Assembly: GCA_036897485.1 (NCBI GenBank)
Contig: JAYMTF010001206.1
Span: forward strand, 1 to 25,382
Direction: 5' to 3'
Origin: Pelargonium nanum
Lineage: Eukaryota; Streptophyta; Magnoliopsida; Geraniales; Geraniaceae
DNA length: 25,382 nucleotides
Shown here: positions 1 to 7,765 of the stretch, piece after piece
How the letters are laid out: the number at the start of each line of letters is the position of its first letter
Numbering within the stretch: position 1 is the first letter of the stretch
Made by a program: the position numbers and the translations under genes
Notes under the pieces: generated by a model
What the model saw: the letters and a program-made list of their open reading frames with translations, nothing else
Told to the model about the DNA's origin: nothing
Databases searched by the model: none

Positions 1-387
1 GACCTGTCGGCGGCGGGGTCGCAATTCGTGACCCACACAATGGGGAGGATGCTGGAGAAATTTGGGTTGGAGTCGACCCCGATCAACACGAAAGGGTACG
101 AGACATTGCTGCAATTGGTAGAGAACACGTCCAGTGATAGCTTCGAATTGTATTATGGGTTGTTTCTGTACAACAAGAATGCAATGGAGCAATTGGAGAG
201 GTTGGATATGGCACTTGAGTCTCTGAGGAAGGAGCTGTTTGGCCAGCTGCATCAGGTTTACAGGAAACAGCTCTTTGGTAATGCGGAGGATGGTGGAGGT
301 TCGGAGGACAAAACTATGGTGCAGAAGTTGCTGCCCAATGGCGCTCCTGTAGAACCTCCCGAGACCGAGCTCAAGAGACTAAACTGA
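1..387 (+). CDS. Arogenate (prephenate) dehydrogenase, C-terminal 128 residues (5' end outside window)
   Basis: The frame is open from the first base to a TGA at 385-387. The residues match the C-terminal helical (dimerisation) region of plant TyrA-type arogenate dehydrogenases: 'FVTHTMGRMLEKFGLES', then 'INTKGYETLLQLVENT', then 'ELYYGLFLYNKNAMEQLERL'. Plant enzymes of this family oxidatively decarboxylate arogenate to tyrosine with NADP, normally in the plastid. The Rossmann NADP-binding domain and any transit peptide lie upstream of the window, so cofactor use and targeting cannot be judged here. No intron is seen in this part. The tail after the conserved 'RKQLF' is a short variable extension ending in '...ETELKRLN'. 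The family call is by recognition of the conserved blocks; the paralogue (TyrA1 or TyrA2 type) cannot be decided from this fragment. Confidence 0.9.
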   Translation, partial: DLSAAGSQFVTHTMGRMLEKFGLESTPINTKGYETLLQLVENTSSDSFELYYGLFLYNKNAMEQLERLDMALESLRKELFGQLHQVYRKQLFGNAEDGGGSEDKTMVQKLLPNGAPVEPPETELKRLN

Positions 388-1071
388 ATTTTCAGTTTCT
401 ATGGTATGGATTCTCTTTGTAATTGGCTTGTAAATGGCCCGTTTTGTAGTGTAGTCTAGCTAGATCGAGTTGTGTTTCAACTCTGAGTTAAATCATCACT
501 CACCGGTGACAAAGTGAGCTACTTTCTCATCATAACACATTGTGGTTTAGGCTGTTTGTTTCCGTAATCAAATGGAGAAATTTTGAAATCATCTTACATT
601 TTTTTCTAGTTTCTACTCAGTCGAACATATTGCCTGATGGGTGGGTCGTTATATCTCCCCTAAAACCATTTGGCTGTATACATATTGCTCAGTTGATTCT
701 GCCACAATACATTCTGTATAACTTGGTCATGGTTGTATTTTGATCAACAATGTGAACATCATATCTAGTGTTTCTGAAATATAACACATAAGCGTTGAGA
801 ACATATTTTGGTAACAGATGGAGGGAGATAAGAAAATGGCTGGGAACGGATTGATATGATTAAAGCATTGTGTTCAGCACTGGCTGGTGATTGGAAGTTC
901 ACGCAAAAGGGAATTCTATATATTGTCATCAGGTTCTTAATGTTTCTTCCCAAGTTGTGCATTTAGTCTTGAGCTTACACTTATAAGACTTGGTTTGGTA
1001 TAATCATCTGACATTCATTTAGTCAGCTATAGTCGGAAAACCATCTCATCTAAAAAATAGGGTACTGAGAG

Positions 1072-1101
1072 TCAGTGTCCGATTTGAGTGTCGGACACTG
1101 A
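1072..1101. repeat. Perfect 11-bp inverted repeat (hairpin)
   Basis: TCAGTGTCCGA at 1072-1082 is the exact reverse complement of TCGGACACTGA at 1091-1101, separated by 8 bases. It lies in intergenic DNA and has no T-run after it, so it does not resemble a terminator. It is probably debris of a repeat; function unknown. Confidence 0.75.
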
Positions 1102-1669
1102 TACACTACTGGAGGAGAGTGTTGGTGCTTCATAGGCCGTATGTTTCAGTTTCTTTATGGAAAACCTAGTGTTATATTTGATTATGGAGACATCTCATTC
1201 TTGTACAATAAACAATTTTTTACCTCATGATGAAGAGTACCTTGAAAAAATATATATCTTTGGTTCAGGTGTAGAGAACATAGCCACAGAAATTTTCTCC
1301 CTCTCTAAGTTTATCACCACCCTGTGCATCGGCTCTTGAACATTCCACTGATCTTTATCAGCAGATACGATACAAATTATTTATAGCATGTAACCATGTA
1401 TTGTTACAGATTTTTGGTTCTGCAAATAAGATATTCACATAAATTCAATTGCTCAGTTGCTCAGTTGCTTCCATATAAGTTGTTACATGTCTAACTATGC
1501 CATATGCATGCACAGGGCAATTGGTGATGCCCTTGTGTACTATTGGTTGCATCTTCTCAACTTAGCAACATAGCACTATCACATTTTTTGTTGCAACACT
1601 CAACTGAAAACAACAGGATCCATGTTTTTTTTCTTTCCAATGTAGTGCATGAAATTCTTTTGAGTGTCA

Positions 1670-1850
1670 TTTTTTTTTTGACAAAAGGGAAAGGACTTCA
1701 TATATTAAGCAGATCGACCAGCGTCATAATTATTACATACCCAAAGGGATTTTCTCCCTTTTGCCTACCTAGCGAGGCTAATCTATGCGCTGGAGCAACA
1801 ACTTGCCTATTTACATACAAATTGACGATTGCGTAACAAATTGACGATTA
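1670..1850 (-). mobile_element. Truncated LINE-like 3' end with poly(A) tail (minus strand)
   Basis: On the plus strand a run of 10 T (1670-1679) is followed by GACAAAAGGGAAAGGACTTC. Read on the minus strand this is '...AAGTCCTTTCCCTTTTGTC' plus a poly(A) tail, the kind of 3' end seen in plant L1-type non-LTR retrotransposons. No reverse transcriptase coding remains, which fits a heavily 5'-truncated copy. I could not find a convincing target-site duplication. The far boundary is uncertain; near it lies an exact 14-bp direct repeat, ACAAATTGACGATT at 1817-1830 and 1836-1849. Confidence 0.45.
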
Positions 1851-3472
1851 ATGCCTCCATTTGATCTCCCTGAATAAACAATGGATCTAGAGATATTGTT
1901 GGAATTGTAAACCATTGGTAATCTCTGAGGACTTGAAGACCTAAACCTAATCATCTTGTAATATAATGATGTACCCTGATCTATCTGCTTGAGGTTTTAT
2001 GCCATGAGCATGATCCAGCCTCTTACAACATTAGTAGTTGAACCTTACTTGCATTAGTGCTCATGCTCAAGAAACAGACAATCAGACCAGTTGAGATACA
2101 ACTCCATATCCTTTGAACTCTGCAGTTTCTTAGAATGCTTCTAGACTGTTTGTTTTTTTCTGATATGGTTGCAGTGTTACATCCTTGTAATTTGTTGCTT
2201 GTGGAACAATGATAGATCAGATACTCTACAATATGAGCTGGATTGCTAAATTACTTCAGTTTTCTGGTCCTAGTTTGATTAGATCATGTGAACTTGTCTG
2301 AATTAGATTCACAACCTGCAAAAGTATTGCGCAATAGAGATTCATTAAATGATGAACCTCCTTGGACAACAGGTACAAAGGTGTTGGGTTGCCTAATTAG
2401 TTGAACAGACCATCTTCATCGCAATATGATGATACTTGTGCCGGCCTCATGACGTAATGTGGACACTTCTGCACTTTTACTCGTCATACATGTTCTGGAA
2501 TTCATAATTTTTCGTCGCATCTGGAAACTCTCCAACTCTTTCGCATGTGTTGTGTAAAAGTTTGTAGGCAGTACCTGAGAGCTGGTTTTTAAGTCTTTGT
2601 TACAAAACTGTTCATGTTCAGTGCAAGGCTCTGAAGATGAAAGGAGGAAGATGAAACTTCATGAATGTATGTCAATACTTGTAACTTGGTTTGAAGATAA
2701 TTGTAAATTTTGGGTACTTGTCAGCATCTGATACCAACTTCTGTTCTGCTCCACTTGTTTCTAATATTGAGTCTCCTTTCTAAGAACCAAACTTGTTAAG
2801 CTAGCTATGGCTAAAAGGGAAAAGACTAAGACTTGAGTGAGTGCTTGTTTGATAACATCAGTGCCTCCTTGAAAAGGAGTGCTTGTTTGGTAAAATGATG
2901 ACTTAAATGAGAAAAGTTCCAGCAGAGCTCATGTAGGGAGCGTAAATTACTTTTTTGTCCTCATGAAACACATACTGGGTCGACCTGTTTTGCCAATAAG
3001 GTTGACCGTTTCTATTATGTTATATTGGTCTGCGAAATGCTAGATCAATGTTGTTTCTGTTTTTATCCAAACATAATACTACACGATGATGTTACCAAAG
3101 AAATCATAAGTTTTACGGCAAAAAAATCGTCATCACCACACAAGGAGGCGAGTCCACAAACTCACTCCCGGCCTATGGCCACACCGACTCATGCTCAGAT
3201 CATAGCTCTGTGGACTTGTCCAAGAAACCATGACATTTCGGGCCAATTCCCGACCTCGATCGTGGGATGAGACACGTGCCCGAGAAAGAAATGAATCAAG
3301 ACCCGGCAGGGCCACCACGCACCTCATGGAAGAGGTTCACCAAACGAAGTCCCCTCGCGCCTTGTCAAAGGAGAAGCAGGGAAACGTCACACGAACACTA
3401 AGTAACGTACAAGGAGGAGATGGACCTTGCAGGTCCGATAAGGCTCCGTCGTCCATCTCAAATTCGAACCTT

Positions 3473-3725
3473 GACGAGGACCAAATTCGAACCGTGACAA
3501 AGACCAAATTCGGGTCGTGACGAGGACCAATTTCGGACCGTGACGAGCACCAAATTCGGACCGCGACGAGCACCAAATGAGGACCGTGATGAGCACCAAA
3601 TTAGGACCGTGACGAGGACCAAATTAGGACCGTGACGATGACCAAATTTGGACCTTGACAAAGACCAAATATAGGCATCGACAAGGAGCAAACTCAATCC
3701 TTGACAAGGAGCAAGTAAGGAGCAA
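3473..3725. repeat. 23-bp tandem repeat array, about 11 degenerate copies
   Basis: Units of 23 bp with consensus approximately GACGAGGACCAAATT followed by CGGACCGT repeat in register from 3473: 3473-3495, 3496-3518, 3519-3541, 3542-3564 and so on to 3680-3702, with a decayed last copy to 3725. A half unit precedes the array (3458-3472). Central copies are most alike; the last three are most diverged. 23 is not a multiple of 3, so overlapping open frames on both strands here are repeat-driven and not genes. Confidence 0.9.
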
Positions 3726-3935
3726 TTACAAGGTCATGTCACCCTTGTCAACTAGCCTCTTTCGCGAGGTCGTACGGAAACTATGAGGCTCACTACGGGG
3801 AAAACAAATGGTCAAACTTCATCAATATACATCCACCTCAACATACAAACTGCTTCTCGAAGCAAACCAATAAGCAAAATACGCTCTCGAAACGCGCTCG
3901 AAGACGACCCACAAGGGAGGTCCGCCTTGTCCGTC

Positions 3936-4020
3936 GCGACTTACAAGGCTGGCGACCTACAAGCCATCCCTCCAGCCTTGTAAGTCGCAACGGGCTTTGT
4001 TGGTCGCAACCAACAAGCCC
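3936..4020. repeat. Two adjacent stem-loops in the LTR-like segment
   Basis: GCGACTTACAAGGCTGG (3936-3952) is the exact reverse complement of 3972-3988, giving a 17-bp perfect stem with a 19-base loop. Immediately after, GGGCTTTGTTGG (3992-4003) pairs with CCAACAAGCCC (4010-4020) with one bulge. The loops and stems share the motif 'CGACnTACAAG(G)C', suggesting they arose from short local duplications. Confidence 0.85.
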
Positions 4021-4382
4021 CGTCCGCCTCCGTTTAGTGCTCTTTGTCCGTTCCGGCTCCCGGGAGTCGTTCCAAGGCTCGGAGAAGGTTCCAACTCATC
4101 ATGAACAAGCGTGAGGGTCATGAACATCGTCCCAAACCTCCACGAAGGTCGTTCGACACGCGCGACGTCAAATAGGACCAACAAGGACCCGTGAGACCCT
4201 AGAACGCTACCCCGCGATGTAGAGGCTTCTTGAGGTTCCGGGAGGTGTTCGAGCATGCGTAAGACGTGCGGGGACCATCAACCACACCCAACGCGCACGA
4301 GCGACGTGCTCGGAAGGCAAGAGATCCAAGTCACAAAGTGGTTCCCAAGTGGACCCCACCTCAAACCAACCGGCCAATTGCA

Positions 4383-4418
4383 TGACGTCACGTGACACTT
4401 TTGGTGGGAGGTATATAA
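4383..4418 (+). promoter_or_regulatory. Retroelement promoter: C-box/G-box composite and TATA box
   Basis: TGACGTCA (4383-4390, a palindromic C-box) overlaps CACGTG (4389-4394, a G-box). About 20 bases downstream is TATATAA (4412-4418), followed by a CT-rich leader (4471-4510). ACGT-core boxes are binding sites for plant bZIP factors. The spacing is that of an RNA polymerase II promoter. No host reading frame follows within 3 kb, so it most likely belonged to the retroelement. Confidence 0.6.
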
Positions 4419-4720
4419 GCCTATCTCTTAGTAAGAGAGAAGGATCTCTCAAATTTGCTATTGATTGACTTTCTCTCTCTATCTTTCTCTCTCTAAAACG
4501 CTCTCTCTGAGTTTCATGTATTCCAGCCGAGACTGATCCCCACGCCTGAGGCGACGTCCCGGAAACACCCCAGGCACCTCGTTCTTTGGTGTGTTGCACT
4601 TGCGCAGGTCACAGGCTTGAAGCAAGACACGTGACAAACCTTGACATTGTACGGAACAACGAACCTTGACATTGGAAACAAGCATAGAACATTGAACTCG
4701 TACATTGAACACTTGAGACT

Positions 4721-6309
4721 TAGTGAAATTTGACATTAGGAAAATTACATTGTTACGTGGACAAGACGACAAACATCTTAGTGCGTTTGCTTTAACCAGA
4801 GTCAAACAGGCGAATCACACGAGACTCAACTTTTTTAAACACATTTTTACAATTTCTCACCTTCAGTTTTTATCCAATGACTCGATGTTCATGTTTTTAT
4901 CCGAATATAATATTACATGAAACTCAATTTTTCAAAACATATGTATACGGTTTCTTACCCTTTTTCAGTAGCGTTACCAAACAATGTGTTCTTGTTGTTT
5001 ACCTAAACCCAAAGGCTTTAAACCAAAGTGATGGTGCTGCTAATTTCGTTAACCTTTCCTTTTCTGCCATTCATGTTTATTTTTGGTTACCATCATCTTC
5101 CTTGAAAGAGATATATGGTTGGAGATTATTTTCATGAATCAATCACAAATATTGAGTTTGTGATGTCTCACCCACAATATAAAAACATGAATGGTGCACA
5201 AATTATGGTATTGCCGTATTTTATTTGTTCAATGTCACATTTATTTTGCTATATGTTAGTTATGTGTCACACCTATAATTAATTTGTAATTAATTCCTCA
5301 ATGATAATCAAAATCATAATATTATCGTTCTAAAATGTTTGTTAAAGAATGTTGCATTTGGATTTATCATATTTGATGATCCACTAATGGGAAAAAAATA
5401 TGAGGCCTAGTTTCCTCAAGGATTCAATTAGGTCTCAATATTTAAAATATTTTTATTTCATTTTTTTAATATAGTTTGTCGATTCAATAATTTAATATCT
5501 CGTATTTATCTACTAATAATTTAAAATAAAATAATATCAATGTTGCTATTAAATATTTCTACACTCTAGTTGTATATGTTAATATTCATTTAATACTAGA
5601 ATAATTAGTTAACGACCACCTCTAATTAATGTATCTCCTTTTCACTTCATCTACTTTCACATATGTACAAATATATTTGTAAAATTTTAGTGGTTGATGT
5701 ATACAAATCCAAAGGGTTGAAATGATAGTGAAAGAGATTTGCTCCCATAGTACCATAGTCCATAGATCAAACTTCAAAGCTAGCATTTAATAAATTTTCA
5801 TTTCTTTTGTTTAAAAAAAAATGTTTTGAAATTGTTCGGTGAAAGAATAGTTCTAAAAACTGAATTCAAAATCTTATTGAAGTCATAACCTCAATGATTT
5901 ATATGAAATACCTTTTAGTTTACCAATGCCTTGTACATGTATAATATAACTAGCAAAAAAATAAGTACAGTTTATATAGCAAGATCATAAAACAAGAATT
6001 ATTTAGTTTAACTTATGCCACAAATAAAGTTGTAACACCTCGTTAAAATGAATGAATCAAATCGGTCGCCCTGTTTCACAAATTCACTTAAATGAGTACA
6101 AATAAATTTAAGTGTGGTGACAAACTCTCATTGACTTGGACTACTTGGCTTAAATGCTTTATTTTCTCTCTTATATGTATATTTGATGAATGCCACACAA
6201 ATACACAACGAGTGTTCTTATTTTTATTTGTACTCATATATAACAAATCATGTGGTAAAAATTGTTATATCCTCGTAACAATCATGTGTCAACCATTATA
6301 ACAAATCTG
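4721..6309. other. AT-rich intergenic stretch without genes
   Basis: This stretch is strongly AT-rich with stops in all frames. I find no protein, RNA gene or clear transposon end. The only structure noted is a 15-bp inverted repeat pair, ATGAGTACAAATAAA at 6092-6106 and its complement at 6223-6237, 116 bases apart, possibly an eroded fold-back element. Confidence 0.6.
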
Positions 6310-6454
6310 AAAGATAGTAGACACTACCTATTGGTGTGGCGCAGTTGGTGCGCTGGGGCTGCGTGAGTGGGAAGAGCTCTTAAAGGTGCTTATCGCGAAA
6401 ATGCGAGCTTGCTCAAGAACCTCATGGGTTAAACCAAAAAAAAGATAGTAGACA
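6310..6454 (+). mobile_element. tRNA-derived SINE copy with 14-bp target-site duplication
   Basis: The body, about 6324-6440, is flanked by identical 14-bp direct repeats AAAGATAGTAGACA at 6310-6323 and 6441-6454. It has an RNA polymerase III A-box, TGGCGCAGTTGG (6337-6348), near its 5' end and finishes in an A-run. The B-box is not canonical; the place where it should be is degenerate (around 6385-6400). At about 117 bp it is short for a plant SINE. The combination of an A-box, 3' A-tail and perfect duplication is strong evidence for retroposition. Confidence 0.85.
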
Positions 6455-6616
6455 ATTAATGCATATCTAACTTTCTATAAATAGAATATATACTCATTTT
6501 GTGGTAAAAATTCAAGAGAAACATGACACTCATTTTTAAATAAAAACTATTTACAATCAAATTTGACCTATTAATAATTTTTCTGAATTAGTTTCTTACA
6601 TATATACATATATATA

Positions 6617-6829
6617 GAGAATAAGGAATCTAAGTCAACTTATTTTTGGCTTAGCCTAAGCCAAACCAATGAGGTGATGACACCTCATTTAATTTCATCC
6701 ATACCCACCCAAGTGAATTGGTGGGAGCGAAGCGACCCGCCCGGATCCAAGAATTTTAATGAGGTGTCATCACCTCATTAATGGATTAGCCTAAGCCAAA
6801 AAAAATTTGGCTTAGGATCCTCAATCCCC
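6617..6829. mobile_element. Fold-back MITE with long (about 70 bp) inverted arms
   Basis: The left arm (6617-6689) is a near reverse complement of the right arm (6757-6829). Shared blocks include TTGGCTTAGCCTAAGCCAA (left, 6646-6664) and GAGGTGATGACACCTC (6671-6686; counterpart 6761-6776). Each block is itself nearly palindromic, so sub-hairpins lie inside the main arms. The unpaired centre is about 65 bp and GC-richer. The element sits in TA microsatellite sequence on both sides, so a target-site duplication cannot be resolved. There is no coding capacity. The superfamily is uncertain. Confidence 0.8.
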
Positions 6830-6861
6830 ATATATATATATATGTATATTCACTTGTAATG

Positions 6862-7064
6862 AAAATCTAACTTAAACTCAAGTGTAGTGGCACAGTTAGC
6901 TACACGGGTTGTGTGAGTGGGTAGATCGTTTGTGTTCGATCCCCGCTCAACACAGTCATGGGAAAAGGGATGAGTTTTAACTTTGACTTACTCTAAAATG
7001 AGGATTTATCTGGGTGTGGTAAAACGGTTTAAAGGTGGTTTAGATTGGAAAAAATATAACTTAA
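6862..7064 (+). mobile_element. Second tRNA-derived SINE copy with A-box, B-box and imperfect target-site duplication
   Basis: The body is about 6876-7050. It has an A-box-like TGGCACAGTTAG (6888-6899) and a good B-box GTTCGATCC (6934-6942), spaced as in tRNA-derived SINEs, and ends in an A-run. It is flanked by AAAATCTAACTTAA (6862-6875) and AAAATATAACTTAA (7051-7064), a 14-bp duplication with one mismatch. Its 5' part resembles the copy at 6324 (both have 'GTGAGTGGG' after the A-box), so the two appear to be diverged members of one family. Confidence 0.7.
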
Positions 7065-7765
7065 TTATTTTATTTATCAGCCTTAGAATTTTTTATTTTG
7101 AGCAAAAAAAATATATTTATATATATTGTTTACTTTCTATTTCTAACTACAAATTTTCTTATCTTATACGGAGTATAAATTAGCTTAGTCCATCTGCGAC
7201 AAATCAAATTCTAAGTTGTAACGCAGCCAAATTGAAATCTTCATAGGGCCTCGATGATGACAAGGTAAAGCTTCTCTCTATATTGCCCATCATCTTCCAA
7301 TCCTTTCTCGACCCATCCTCTCTCTCTCTCCGCTCTCTCTTTTATCCCAATTTTCCCCATACATTTAGCTTTTTGTTTGTTTCCCGAGAAAGTTGAGAGC
7401 CAAAGGAAAAAAAGTGAAAGCATCTCATCAGTCCCACACAACACTATCTCTTACGACCCATCTCCGTATGTTCTCTTACTTTTCCCGTTTTCAGCTCTCT
7501 TCTCCGTTCTGTTTGTTTGCTGAGACAATTGATGATTTCAGGGTCAAAAGTTCTTAAAGTAGCATCAATTACTGTGGCGATTCTTGTGTTGTGACTGATG
7601 AATTTATTTATTTTAGAATCTCTGCATTTTCTGAAGTAAAGTTTGTAACTTTATTCATTTAATTGGGATTTTGATCAAGGGTTCATGAGGACTAATTCTT
7701 TTGGGACATAAATAATAGTGGGTTTTGGTTTATTTCTCAGAGCTATTGGTGTATAGTGAGAAACC
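7065..7765 (+). promoter_or_regulatory. Promoter and 5'UTR region of the EF-hand gene
   Basis: An AT-rich part gives way to a CT-rich tract (about 7310-7345) typical of plant core promoters and leaders. A plausible 5'UTR intron runs from a GTATG donor near 7466 to a TTTCTCAG acceptor ending at 7740, just ahead of the start codon at 7766. The intron is inferred from splice signals only; transcript data would be needed to confirm it. Confidence 0.4.

Larger units (their letters stand above)
388..3130. other. Gene-free intergenic stretch after the arogenate dehydrogenase
   Basis: The first few hundred bases are presumably 3'UTR. The rest is AT-rich DNA with frequent stops in all frames; the short open frames of 60-97 codons look like chance, with no recognisable protein features. 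It holds a small perfect hairpin (1072-1101), a LINE-like 3' end on the minus strand (about 1670-1850), and near 2841 and 2879 a short direct repeat (GTGCTTGTTTG) around a 6-bp-arm hairpin. I see no RNA gene. Confidence 0.6.
3130..4720 (+). mobile_element. LTR-retrotransposon remnant (probably a solo or truncated LTR), plus orientation
   Basis: Base composition changes sharply from AT-rich flanks to GC-rich sequence over roughly 1.6 kb. The segment carries a 23-bp tandem array (3473-3725), two stem-loops (3936-4020), a composite bZIP-type element (4383-4394), a TATA box (4412-4418) and a CT-rich leader (about 4471-4510). This order (repeats and enhancer, TATA box, pyrimidine-rich leader) is what the U3-R-U5 of a plant LTR looks like. 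No gag, protease, reverse transcriptase or integrase fragment is seen on either strand. I could not define the TG...CA ends, a target-site duplication or a primer-binding site, so the limits and even the LTR label are inference. Confidence 0.5.

Noticed and set aside
3230..3697. Overlapping open frames of 70-96 codons on both strands with repeated R-x-S/W-S-R-type motifs
   Set aside because: They arise from the 23-bp tandem array, which stays open in several frames; there is no start context, no codon bias and no known domain.
3957..4805. Minus-strand open frames of 99, 130 and 108 codons
   Set aside because: They run antisense through the LTR-like promoter, TATA box and CT-rich leader; the residues are low-complexity (Arg/Glu from CT repeats) and no retroelement domain is recognisable.
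6337..6430. A tRNA gene
   Set aside because: The A-box is good but no cloverleaf can be drawn and the B-box is degenerate; the flanking duplication shows it is a SINE.
6888..6945. A tRNA gene at the second A-box/B-box pair
   Set aside because: Both boxes are present but no acceptor stem or anticodon arm forms, and the sequence continues into a SINE-like tail with a flanking duplication.
7163..7178. TATACGGAGTATAA as a Stowaway end
   Set aside because: Too short and no partner terminus nearby; could be chance.
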